Shown here piece after piece: positions 44,960 to 53,500 of a stretch of 64,000 nucleotides of DNA. A program made the translations under genes and the position numbers. Numbering within the stretch: position 1 is the first letter of the stretch; every line of letters starts with the position of its first letter. The notes under the pieces are model-generated. The model was not told the DNA's origin, ran no database searches, and was given only the letters and a program-made list of their open reading frames with translations. Source of the DNA: Lysinibacillus sp. B2A1 (GTDB lineage Bacteria; Bacillota; Bacilli; Bacillales_A; Planococcaceae); NCBI GenBank assembly GCA_002973635.1, contig CP027224.1, forward strand, positions 5,196,001 to 5,260,000, read 5' to 3'.

Positions 44960-44980
44960 TGAAAATGATAATCATTTTCA
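44960..44980. promoter_or_regulatory. Fur box
   Basis: Perfect 21-bp palindrome TGAAAATGAT-A-ATCATTTTCA, matching the classic Fur 7-1-7 pattern, in the promoter of the minus-strand binding-protein gene. Confidence 0.88.
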
Positions 44981-45137
44981 ATAGTTTGTTTTAGAATATT
45001 ATGGAACTATACATCGTTTTAACAACTGCCATCAAAAACGAAACGAAACAGGCTTTGCATTAATGGTAGCAAATCTCCAAAAATATACGGTCATGGTCAA
45101 GGGATTCTTTGTGAACACTACTAAGTCAAATGAAGGT

Positions 45138-45265
45138 GATTTCCGTTCCAGGCTACTCGCTTTCCTGTGGGCGAGCGACGAGCCGCTTCCTGCGCTAACG
45201 CTCCGTGCAGGGTCTCGTCTGTCTCGCTATCCCACGGGAGTCGAGTAGCCTTGCACTCCAATCAG
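45138..45265. repeat. GC-rich structured repeat, copy 1
   Basis: About 128 bp, much richer in G+C than its surroundings. Ends GATTTCCGTTCC and CACTCCAATCA. Inner arms AGGCTACTCG / CGAGTAGCCT pair perfectly. It is inverted relative to copy 2. Such repeats recur in Bacillaceae intergenic DNA as far as I recall. Any reading frame across it is incidental. Confidence 0.75.
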
Positions 45266-45543
45266 CAATAGTGTAGAACTTTAAATATTTTTTTCCCCAA
45301 AAGTAAAGTAAAAGCATGTTACTCACCATCATTAAATGGATAAAATATTGGTACAATTCTACAACTGTTAACCTACATTTTATGTATAAAACTACTTTGT
45401 AATCTTTACATAAAGTACTCCTCTGCTTTCGTATAGAAAATTGTTATCAAAGCTCCATTTTTGCACAATATAGTATGGCTAAGACTTCAAATTTATCACA
45501 ATATATTTGTGTGAATTGCCAGAAGAAAATACGATGAGCAAAG

Positions 45544-45674
45544 GTTGATTGGAGTGTAGACTGAGTGACTCCTCGGGGATTCAGCGTCACAGATGAGACC
45601 CTGGAGCGAGCAACGCGAGTGAAGCGGCTCATCGGACGCCCCCAGGAAAGCACTCAGTCGGAACGGAGATCAAC
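45544..45674. repeat. GC-rich structured repeat, copy 2
   Basis: About 131 bp, opposite orientation to copy 1. Ends TTGATTGGAGTG and CGGAACGGAGATCAA match copy 1, but the inner arms are GACTGAGTG / CACTCAGTC, different in sequence yet again perfectly paired. The 45266-45543 DNA between the copies is AT-rich with no gene seen. Confidence 0.75.
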
Positions 45675-45721
45675 CCCTCGTTTTGAAAAAGGGCTATACT
45701 TTTTAGTATTTCAACAACATG

Positions 45722-45759
45722 GAAAAAGAGAAATCGAATGACATCGATTTCTCTTTTTC
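45722..45759. terminator. Strong intrinsic terminator
   Basis: Perfect 16-bp stem GAAAAAGAGAAATCGA / TCGATTTCTCTTTTTC with a 6-nt loop. Confidence 0.8.
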
Positions 45760-45959
45760 TTAGATATGAGCTAGTTATGTAACAGCCTCTTAATTTATCT
45801 CAATTAAAATGTGCAACCTTTTAACTTATCTCTTTGGCAATTACGCCAAGGACGAAATTTATTTCCTTATGTTATTCATTTTGAACTTGTGGTTTTTATT
45901 CCGTTTGCTGTGACATTCCGTAGTATACTTTTATCACAACAAACTAAAGGAGTAAATAA

Positions 45960-47564
45960 ATGCTTGATTCTAATCCTAATTGGCTGGCACATTGCACAGA
46001 AATAAAAGATTTAGCCAAATCATTATTTCAAAAAGCAACGATACACCTTGATAGTGCTGCTCTCTTATTGATTACGGATGGCCAAACCACTCTATCCATT
46101 AATGGGCACAATGAGCATATTGTATTTGGGCATTTAATTGCCCTTGAAAGTGGTGCCGTTATCCAACTTACAAATAAAAACCGACTTGATTTTTCAGGCT
46201 ATATAATTAGATTTGTGCTGTATGATACAGAAATGAAATCGACCTGTAATTTTTCTATCGAAACAATGGATGGTTACTACATTCAACGAGTGCCTGAAAC
46301 GGTCATTGCAGATATTCGCATATCGCTTGCTAAAAACATAGACCATCTACATATCACCATTCAACAATTTATTTTATACAGCTTGTTGAAGGAATTACAA
46401 CAAGAGAGGCCAACAGAAGAATACACACTTGAACAAAAAATTGAACATACTGTTATTTATATGCAAAAAAAATATTATCAAATGATGACAAGAGATGAAC
46501 TAGCAGCTATCGCTGGATATAGCCCATGGTATTATTCGAGAAAGTTTATTGAGTTATATGATAAAACACCGATAGCTTATTTAATTAGTTATCGTATTTT
46601 TCGCGCACAAGAAATACTATTAACAACAAATGATTTATCACAAAATATCGCAAAAAAAGTTGGCTTTGATGATGTGCAACACTTTAGTCGACAGTTTAAA
46701 CGCATCGTTGGTCGCCCACCTAAGCAATTCAAAAAGACCGTTGGTGAATATCGTGTTTGCTTTCTCTCACCTGCACACGCAGAAATTGCGATTGCATTAG
46801 GTGTTGTACCTAATTGTGTTACTGTGACTAGCTCCCTAACTCCAAAGTATCAAAAGATTCTTTTTCATGAAGTTGGTGCAACCATTTTAGAAATGCCTCA
46901 ATATGTGATTCAACAAGACATAATTGTACAACAACAACCCGATTTAATTATCAGTGTCGACCTAACGGAAGAGACAAAACAACATTTCCAAACGATCGCC
47001 CCCGTTATAACTGGACTACCTTATGATTTAAATTCACTCATTCGTTATTTTGGTGAATTGTTTTATAAAGAGAATGAGGCTACACAAATCATTCACGAGC
47101 TTACGGCACAGGTAGATGTTCTAAAAAATAAAATACAACATCAGATTGTAAAGGATGCTACTGTACTTTACTTACGTGTAGAGGAATTGGGTTATCGCTA
47201 TCTTGGTGAATCTTCTAGTGACTCGGCTATTCTTTTATATCAGGAGCTTGGCTTACAAATGCCTGAAATATTGCGCGCAAATGAAAATAGTTTCAACATA
47301 TGTTCCTTACAACAATTAGTGGCAGCCAATCCTACTTATTTGTTTATTGAAAAACGCATAATGGATTATTATACTGCTGACTTTAGCTTAGCTACTTTAC
47401 AAAAAAGTGAGCAGTGGGCAAATTTAGATGCTGTGAAAAATAAGCGTGTTTTTTATGTAGATACGGGTTTATGGATTAACAATTGCAGTGTGTTTGGCAA
47501 AAGGAAAATTATGCAACAGATTGAACAATCGATTATAGATAGCGATTGCCCTATAACACAATAA
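45960..47564 (+). CDS. Btr-like AraC regulator fused to a siderophore-binding domain
   Basis: 534 residues. N-terminal cupin-like region (1-160), AraC helix-turn-helices in the middle (MTRDELAAIAGYSPWYYSRK; SQNIAKKVGFDDVQHFSRQF), and a FecB-type binding domain from about residue 260 (HAEIAIALGVVPNCVTVTSS ... VATNPTYLFIEKRI-like segment). B. subtilis Btr has this layout and activates siderophore uptake genes when bacillibactin is bound. Here it probably activates the downstream lipoprotein and reductase genes. Ribosome site AAAGGAG. Confidence 0.87.
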   Translation: MLDSNPNWLAHCTEIKDLAKSLFQKATIHLDSAALLLITDGQTTLSINGHNEHIVFGHLIALESGAVIQLTNKNRLDFSGYIIRFVLYDTEMKSTCNFSIETMDGYYIQRVPETVIADIRISLAKNIDHLHITIQQFILYSLLKELQQERPTEEYTLEQKIEHTVIYMQKKYYQMMTRDELAAIAGYSPWYYSRKFIELYDKTPIAYLISYRIFRAQEILLTTNDLSQNIAKKVGFDDVQHFSRQFKRIVGRPPKQFKKTVGEYRVCFLSPAHAEIAIALGVVPNCVTVTSSLTPKYQKILFHEVGATILEMPQYVIQQDIIVQQQPDLIISVDLTEETKQHFQTIAPVITGLPYDLNSLIRYFGELFYKENEATQIIHELTAQVDVLKNKIQHQIVKDATVLYLRVEELGYRYLGESSSDSAILLYQELGLQMPEILRANENSFNICSLQQLVAANPTYLFIEKRIMDYYTADFSLATLQKSEQWANLDAVKNKRVFYVDTGLWINNCSVFGKRKIMQQIEQSIIDSDCPITQ

Positions 47565-47620
47565 TCCAATTTTTATGGCACTTTACGCTATAGTAGGCAC
47601 TCTCATTACCTGTTATTATT

Positions 47621-47641
47621 TGATAGTGATAATCATTATCA
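47621..47641. promoter_or_regulatory. Fur box
   Basis: TGATAGTGAT-A-ATCATTATCA, 21 bp with one mismatched pair, 21 bp before the ATG of the second binding protein. Confidence 0.85.
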
Positions 47642-47662
47642 AATAGTGAGGAGCTATAATCA

Positions 47663-48640
47663 ATGAAAAAAACGATGCAATATATACTTTTTATGTTAGT
47701 TGCTTTAACATTAGTTGCTTGCTCAAGCACTAACAAAGAAAGCGGAAATGAGGCAAAGGATCAAGAAAAAAAAAGCGAGCCTACAACGCATGTTGTAAAA
47801 GATGCCTACGGTGATGTCACGATCCCTAATGAACCTAAAAATATGTTAGTCCTTAGTTCTAACTATGCTGAAAATTTAATTGAAGTCGGTGTAACGCCTC
47901 AAATGGTGACAGTCGTTGAAGAAATTGAACCTGAATATCGCTTTAAATTATTCAATGACAATAATGTTAAAATAATTCCGACTGTGCAATATGAGGATAA
48001 TTTAGAAGTTATCCTGGAAGCAGCACCAGATGTCATTATTGCTCAAGGTGCAGCGATTGATGCTAAAAAATACGAGGCTTTAAGTAAAATTGCCCCTACT
48101 GTTGCTGTTGAGGCAGGCGTTGCAATAGATGAATATGTTCCTGTGCTTGGTGAACTGTTCAATAAAGAGAAAGAAGCTGAACTTGCTCTCAAGAAGTTTA
48201 AAGAGAAAATCGAAGAAACCAAAGAAAAACTACAGAATGCTATAGGTGACGAAAAAATTCTCGTATTACGTGTAGAACAAAATCAATATCGTGTGCTAGG
48301 CACTGAAAAGAGTAGCCCTGGAAGTGATATGCTATACACGCAACTTGGATTAAATATTCCAACTATGTTGAAAGATAATAATGAGTGGTTCACGCCTATT
48401 TCCTTAGAAGTTTTCCCTGAACTTGACGCAGATCATATTTTTGTCGAACAACGTCAAATGCAAAATTATAGTAGCGAACAATCCATGAAGGATTTAGAGA
48501 ATAGCCCTTTGTGGCAAGCAATGGATGCTGTGAAAGCAGGCAATGTTTACCCATTAAAAACAGCAGATTACGTTGTAGGTGAAGGTTTAATAGGCTCTCC
48601 ACTATTCCTTGATTATTTAGTTGAAAAGTTGGTGCCTTAA
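47663..48640 (+). CDS. Iron-siderophore ABC transporter substrate-binding lipoprotein 2
   Basis: 325 residues. Lipobox LTLVACSS (Cys20), then HVVKDAYGDVTIPNEPKNML, ILEAAPDVIIAQGAAIDAKK and LRVEQNQYRVLGTEKSSPGS, the FecB/FeuA-type fold. It is downstream of the Btr-like regulator with a Fur box in front. Its stop is immediately followed by the ATG of a ferredoxin-NADP reductase-like gene, so uptake and reductive release of iron are joined in one operon. No permease is adjacent. Confidence 0.9.
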   Translation: MKKTMQYILFMLVALTLVACSSTNKESGNEAKDQEKKSEPTTHVVKDAYGDVTIPNEPKNMLVLSSNYAENLIEVGVTPQMVTVVEEIEPEYRFKLFNDNNVKIIPTVQYEDNLEVILEAAPDVIIAQGAAIDAKKYEALSKIAPTVAVEAGVAIDEYVPVLGELFNKEKEAELALKKFKEKIEETKEKLQNAIGDEKILVLRVEQNQYRVLGTEKSSPGSDMLYTQLGLNIPTMLKDNNEWFTPISLEVFPELDADHIFVEQRQMQNYSSEQSMKDLENSPLWQAMDAVKAGNVYPLKTADYVVGEGLIGSPLFLDYLVEKLVP

Positions 48641-49684
48641 ATGGAACAAGAGATTTATGATGTAATTATAATCGGTGGTGGGCCAGCAGGCATGTATGCA
48701 GCCTTTTACAGTGGCATGCGTGAAATGAAAACAAAAATTATCGAAGTAAAACAGGAATTAGGTGGGTTTATGCGCACCTATCCTGAGAAATTAGTTTGGG
48801 ATGTCGGTGGCGTTGAGCCAGCTCGTTGTGAAGATATTATTCACTCCTTAATCAAGCAAGCTATGACATTTAATCCAACAATCGTATTTGGTCAAGAAGT
48901 TGTTGACATGGAAAAACGCGATGATGGCATTTTCGTCTTAACAGCTAAAACAGGCGAGAAACATTATACAAAAACGATTATTTTAGCTACAGGACGCGGT
49001 ATTACACGCATTCAGAAATTAACGATTGAAGGCGCTGACCGTTATGAACTAAACAACCTTCACTATACGGTAACGAACATCAATAGGTTTAAAGATAAAC
49101 GTGTACTCATTTCTGGTGGAGGCGACTCAGCTGTAGATTGGGCTATTGAAATGGCTCCTATCGCCAAAGAAGTATATGTCATTCATAGACGAGATGACTT
49201 TAGTGCTTTTGAATCGTCTGTAACACGCATGAAGTCTATCGCAACAACCTATGTTCCTTTTACGGTTTCTCGTTTACATGGTAATGGCAATAAAATCGAA
49301 CATGTCACATTACAGCATGTTGATACAAATGATACGACAAAAATTGAAGTAGACGAGGTGCTTGTTAATCACGGGTTTGACCGACACTTTGGTGGAGCTA
49401 TTATGGATTGGGGCTTAGCCTCTGAAGAATGGGGCATTTCCGTTACACCAAAAATGTGCACAAGCATGCCAGGCATCTTTGGTGCAGGCGATATTGTAAC
49501 GAATGAAGGGAAAATAAGACTGATTGCAGGCGCATTTAACGATGCTGTCCTCGCTGTAAATAGCGCCAAATTATACATTGACCCTACAGAATCAAAAATG
49601 GCGGGCGTTTCTTCTCACAATGACCGCTTCGCTGAAAAAAATGAAGCGTTACAACAAAAGAATAAAGCTGTAACTATTACCTAA
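48641..49684 (+). CDS. Ferredoxin-NADP reductase-like flavoprotein (YumC/IruO type)
   Basis: 347 residues, thioredoxin-reductase-like fold without the redox CxxC. FAD site IIIGGGPAGMYAAFYSGMR, NADPH site VLISGGGDSAVDWAIEMAP, and the closing FAD motif PGIFGAGDIVTNEGKIRLI. It directly abuts the siderophore-binding protein gene under a Fur box. S. aureus IruO, of this family, reduces Fe(III)-siderophores, which is the likely role here. The C-terminal 30 residues (KNEALQQKNKAVTIT) are charged. Confidence 0.88.
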   Translation: MEQEIYDVIIIGGGPAGMYAAFYSGMREMKTKIIEVKQELGGFMRTYPEKLVWDVGGVEPARCEDIIHSLIKQAMTFNPTIVFGQEVVDMEKRDDGIFVLTAKTGEKHYTKTIILATGRGITRIQKLTIEGADRYELNNLHYTVTNINRFKDKRVLISGGGDSAVDWAIEMAPIAKEVYVIHRRDDFSAFESSVTRMKSIATTYVPFTVSRLHGNGNKIEHVTLQHVDTNDTTKIEVDEVLVNHGFDRHFGGAIMDWGLASEEWGISVTPKMCTSMPGIFGAGDIVTNEGKIRLIAGAFNDAVLAVNSAKLYIDPTESKMAGVSSHNDRFAEKNEALQQKNKAVTIT

Positions 49685-49704
49685 AGGATATCCAATATAG
49701 AAAC

Positions 49705-49747
49705 GAAACCATTAATACAGCAACGATTGTACTGAATTAATGGTTTC
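49705..49747. terminator. Terminator of the iron operon
   Basis: GAAACCATTAAT / ATTAATGGTTTC stem 20 bp after the reductase stop. Confidence 0.65.
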
Positions 49748-49846
49748 CTCTAACTGTCACAATATCTTATATTTTATGACAAACATAATTATAAATTGTG
49801 ACAGTATTACTTATAACTCACAACAGTCTTAGACAGCTTTTCATGC

Positions 49847-50797
49847 TTATGCTTGTAATGCCTCAATTGTTTGGGCTACTTGCACTTCTGTTAAATTGTG
49901 ACGCACGATGTAGCGGTTGCGCGCATGCTTTGTACATTCGATTGTACAGCCACCTAAATGCTTTGCTTCATTTTCTTCAGATGCGATGATTTGCTTGTTG
50001 CATTCAGGATTTGCACAGTTAATGTAACGTTCACAAGGTTCGCCGTCATAGTGATCACGACCGATAATCACATGCTCTACTTGATTGATTGGCACCGTTA
50101 AACGCTCATCAAATACGTACATTTGACCGTCCCATAATTGGCCTTTCGCAACAGGGTCTTTTCCATATGTTGCAACACCCCCGTGTAATTGACCAACATC
50201 GCCAAAGCCTTCACGTTTCATCCAGCCCGAAAACTTCTCACAACGAATCCCGCCCGTGCAGTATGTTAAAACATTTTTTCCTTCGAATAGCTCACGGTTT
50301 GCACGTACCCATTCCGGTGTATCGCGGAAGTTTTGTACATCTGGTCGAATCGCGCCACGAAAATGACCGACATCGTATTCATACGTGTTACGAACATCTA
50401 ATACTACTGTATTTTCATCTTGCATTTCAGCAAAGAATTGTTCTGGTGACAAGTAGCGACCAGTTAATTCATGTGGGTTTACGTCTTCTTCTAAGCCTAA
50501 GTTTACTAACTCAGGACGTGGGCGTACGTGCATTTTTTTGAATGCATGCCCATTTGCCGCGTCAATTTTGAAGACAATGCCTTCAAATAATGGGTCTGCT
50601 TGCATGTTTGCCATGTATTGCTCTGTTTGCTCCATCGTACCTGAAACTGTACCGTTAATGCCCTCATTGGCTACTAAAATACGACCTTTTAAACCGATTT
50701 CTTTACACATTGCTAAGTGCGTTGCTGAAAACGCAGCTGGATCTTCAATCTTCGTGTAATGGTAATATAATAAAATTTGATAATTCATTGTTTCCAC
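49847..50797 (-). CDS. trhO: tRNA uridine(34) hydroxylase (rhodanese family)
   Basis: 316 residues. N-terminal UPF0176-type domain ([20 protein letters not shown]), central rhodanese domain with the active loop [15 protein letters not shown], and a C-terminal Cys-rich tail ([16 protein letters not shown]). Enzymes of this family form 5-hydroxyuridine at tRNA position 34. Single gene. A Fur-like palindrome sits 60 bp upstream of its ATG, which is unusual. Confidence 0.9.
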   Translation of the reverse strand: METMNYQILLYYHYTKIEDPAAFSATHLAMCKEIGLKGRILVANEGINGTVSGTMEQTEQYMANMQADPLFEGIVFKIDAANGHAFKKMHVRPRPELVNLGLEEDVNPHELTGRYLSPEQFFAEMQDENTVVLDVRNTYEYDVGHFRGAIRPDVQNFRDTPEWVRANRELFEGKNVLTYCTGGIRCEKFSGWMKREGFGDVGQLHGGVATYGKDPVAKGQLWDGQMYVFDERLTVPINQVEHVIIGRDHYDGEPCERYINCANPECNKQIIASEENEAKHLGGCTIECTKHARNRYIVRHNLTEVQVAQTIEALQA

Positions 50798-50856
50798 CTA
50801 TCATTTCATATATTTGCAGGATATACCTGATAGTGTCTTTTACGACCTATTAAACA

Positions 50857-50873
50857 TAAATGATAATCATTTA
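50857..50873. promoter_or_regulatory. Fur-like palindrome upstream of trhO
   Basis: TAAATGAT-A-ATCATTTA, a perfect 17-bp dyad with the same ATGATAATCAT core as the Fur boxes at 44960 and 47621. No iron gene is adjacent on either side. Confidence 0.6.
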
Positions 50874-51058
50874 ATATGCTATCGGTAATTAGGCTGAAAT
50901 AGGTATACAATATTGTTTTTAAAGAACTTGTGAAGTGGTCAGTGGATTTGAACTAACAAGAAATAGTTGATCCAGTTAATGAGATCAATAAAGTAAAGGA
51001 CTGGTAAGTAATAAATTAACCATCTCGTTTCAAATCCAACATTCAGAAGTTTTTAATC

Positions 51059-51151
51059 TTATTTGTTATGTTTTTCTACTACAGTACCAAATAGATATAC
51101 CCCGACTATCGAACTTCCAAGCAACCCCTCTACGATTTTTAATGCTTCCAT
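51059..51151 (-). pseudogene. Aminoglycoside nucleotidyltransferase-like N-terminal fragment
   Basis: 30 codons from ATG 51151: EALKIVEGLLGSSIVGVYLF then GT, resembling the start of ANT(9)/AadA-type nucleotidyltransferases (SIVGVYLFGS). The active-site DxD region is missing. The remaining gene-free DNA 50874-51058 shows nothing recognisable. Confidence 0.45.
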
Positions 51152-51335
51152 CCCTTGTTTTTTGGTATTTTTTCGTTACTCAAATCACTCATCTCACTAA
51201 CCTATTTGTTTGTATTCTCAAGTTTAGCGGATATAGATGTTTTTTGTGCACACTTCCCAACAAGAACACACGTTTGTATTATTCCTTTATATTTTGTATA
51301 ATAAAATAAAAATAAATCATAGAGGAGAAGTTTGG

Positions 51336-51434
51336 ATGTATCGACAAGTGGATGATTTTTTAAAGGAATGGGCAGTGGCTGTGAAAGGGACATTGCAAGT
51401 ATTACAAGCCGTAACAGATGACAAATTAGGATAA
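51336..51434 (+). pseudogene. DinB-family protein, N-terminal fragment
   Basis: 32 residues behind AGAGGAG: MYRQVDDFLKEWAVAVKGTL then QVLQAVTDDKLG, like the first helix of DinB four-helix proteins, cut off at KLG by a stop. The rest of the gene is absent. Confidence 0.5.
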
Positions 51435-51530
51435 AGTATATTAGGTTTTCCCTTCACGCCTTCGCTTTCTTTTCCCCTCCATCCCCCTCTGAAATATAAT
51501 AAGAAAACTAAACTAGAGGTAGGTGTGCAC

Positions 51531-52724
51531 ATGATTCAATTAACAAACCGCCAGGCACGGCAATTTATGTTGTTGAAACACGGACTTTTGGACGAATATA
51601 AATTTAGCGGGAAGCAGGGCGTATTGGACTTTGCTCGGCAGGTTGGCTGTATTCAATACGACCCCATCGATGTTTGCGGAAAAAACGCCGAATTGGTGTT
51701 ACAGTCGCGAATCAAAGGATTTACTAAGGGAATGCTCGCCGATTTGCTGTATGAAGATAGAAGCCTTGTCGATTATCCCGACAAGAACCTGGCCATTATC
51801 CCTGTCGAGGACTGGCCGTATTTTGAGCGGTACAGGCAGGCTGCCCGACAACATGCCGAACGCTATCCCGAAATGGAAGCGTTGACAGCGCAAGTACGGG
51901 CTCATATCCAAAATCACGGTGCACTAAGTTCGGATGATTTAAAATTGGATGGAAATTTCTCTTGGCAATCGGCCATCCACTGGAGCAGTGGAAACAATTC
52001 ATCTCGATCAGTGCTGGAACAGATGTATTCGACGGGTGAGTTGATTATCCATCACAAAAAAGGAACGCGTAAATATTACGATATAGCCAAGAAGTACATA
52101 CAGCCTAATCTGCTGAGTGCATCAGAGCCGCTGGAAGATGAGCTTGAGCATCATAAGTGGCGGGTACTACGTCGAATCGGCTCGGTTGGTCTCTTATGGA
52201 ATCGTGCGTCAGATGCATGGTTGAATATATGGGGGCTGAAAGCAGCACACCGCAAAGAGGTTTTTCACCAGCTATTACACGAAGCTCGCATTGTTGCTGT
52301 TGCCGTGGAGCAAACAAAGGATATACTGTACTGCCTCACGGAGGATTTACCACTTATTGAAGCCGTTCTGCAAAATAAGGAGCCGAAATTGCGTTGCGAG
52401 CTTATTGCCCCGCTAGATAATTTCATATGGGACAGAAAACTTATCAACGAATTGTTTGGCTTTGATTACACCTGGGAGATTTACACGCCTGCAATCAAAC
52501 GAAAATTCGGCTATTATGTGTTACCTCTATTATATGGAGAGAGCTTCATTGGACGAGCCGAGATTATCGCGGACAGAAAAACCGGAACACTTGTTGTTAA
52601 AAACATCTGGTACGAGAACGGTGTGAATCAAACAACACAATTGCGAACAGCTTTGAACAGTTGTTTCCAAAAGTTTGCGATATTCAACGGGTGTGAGACA
52701 ATTTCGGCAGAGTCTATGAACTGA
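51531..52724 (+). CDS. Winged-helix DNA glycosylase-like protein (YcaQ/AlkX family)
   Basis: 397-399 residues, HTH_42 family of tandem winged helices. The family's active-site region reads CIQYDPIDVCGKNAELVLQS. Further conserved pieces are YEDRSLVDYPDKNLAIIPVE and IAPLDNFIWDRKLINELFGF. Relatives unhook DNA interstrand crosslinks or excise alkylated bases, and some protect producers of DNA-damaging antibiotics. ATG 51531 and GTG 51525 are both usable. Base composition is more GC-rich than its neighbours (many CCG, GCG and CGC codons), which suggests horizontal acquisition. Confidence 0.82.
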   Translation: MIQLTNRQARQFMLLKHGLLDEYKFSGKQGVLDFARQVGCIQYDPIDVCGKNAELVLQSRIKGFTKGMLADLLYEDRSLVDYPDKNLAIIPVEDWPYFERYRQAARQHAERYPEMEALTAQVRAHIQNHGALSSDDLKLDGNFSWQSAIHWSSGNNSSRSVLEQMYSTGELIIHHKKGTRKYYDIAKKYIQPNLLSASEPLEDELEHHKWRVLRRIGSVGLLWNRASDAWLNIWGLKAAHRKEVFHQLLHEARIVAVAVEQTKDILYCLTEDLPLIEAVLQNKEPKLRCELIAPLDNFIWDRKLINELFGFDYTWEIYTPAIKRKFGYYVLPLLYGESFIGRAEIIADRKTGTLVVKNIWYENGVNQTTQLRTALNSCFQKFAIFNGCETISAESMN

Positions 52725-52780
52725 TATTTCCTGTATTTGTATAGAGATAATAAAGTTGTTTACTTTTGAAGTAAAATAAC

Positions 52781-52817
52781 AAGAGCCTTACTACAGTTCG
52801 TGTCTAGTAAAGCTCTT
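52781..52817. terminator. Intrinsic terminator
   Basis: 13-bp stem AAGAGCCTTACTA / TAGTAAAGCTCTT with one mismatch after the glycosylase gene. Confidence 0.75.
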
Positions 52818-53075
52818 TCAAGTTGTTAAAAAATTATTAGATACAATTTTTACTACTCCAAAAATGAATAATAAAGTTGTGCCCCTTACCCTATATTTCA
52901 AATTGATAATCACATTCTACTTTACATACACGTAATGCCAATCGACTATACCAAGCAATAATATCTCGAGTGTTTCGGTGCAACTTTTTTACAACAGGTA
53001 TAACATTCTTTTAAACGGTACATCTATTTTATAAACAGAACATCTTTATTTCAAATCTACAACACATGTAGCTTT

Positions 53076-53103
53076 GGAATAAAGATTGATTAAAAAATAT
53101 TCC
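53076..53103. repeat. Hairpin of the TTGATCAAAA family, degenerate copy
   Basis: GGAATA...TATTCC stem around AAGATTGATTAAAA. The surrounding gene-free stretch 52818-53448 also has ATTTTGAAAAAAGTTTGATC (53137-53156) and TATGTTGTTCCACAATTGCG, matching the DNA near 2998-3100, so a larger dispersed repeat is present. Confidence 0.5.
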
Positions 53104-53448
53104 TTAAACCTTATCTAATAGCAACATCAAAAACTCCATTTTGAAAAAAGTTTGATCATTTTTCAGCTATGTTGTTCCACAATTGCGCCCTTTAATGGAA
53201 TAACTAAGATGTTTATTAAATCCTATACTCATTAGTCATACTCTAATGAAAGTTCCTTGTTAACTTCTTCAATACTCGTTTACAAAAGGCGTTAAAATGC
53301 ACAGCGAACTTGCCATTCGGTACGTTCGTTCTAACATGCATTTCCTCTCCCTTCGCAACTGCAAATGTGGGTGATGATTTCCCCCTTCCATAACCTTCAA
53401 CAAGACTTTTTATAAAATGCCAAATATCGAAGAGTATTAAAAAAATAA

Positions 53449-53480
53449 AAACCCAACTGAATATCAAGGCAGTTGAGTTT
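53449..53480. terminator. Terminator of the MFS gene
   Basis: AAACCCAACTG / CAGTTGAGTTT stem 20 bp after the MFS stop. It also forms the start of a spurious 74-codon minus-strand frame. Confidence 0.65.
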
Positions 53481-53500
53481 AGAAATTACTTTTTAATTCA

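Noticed and set aside
45063..45248. 61-codon plus-strand frame
   Set aside because: It lies across the GC-rich structured repeat, whose lack of stops explains the frame.
53243..53467. 74-codon minus-strand frame (ends RVLKKLTRNFH)
   Set aside because: Its first 13 residues are encoded by the MFS terminator hairpin and there is no ribosome site. At most it is a decayed gene fragment.
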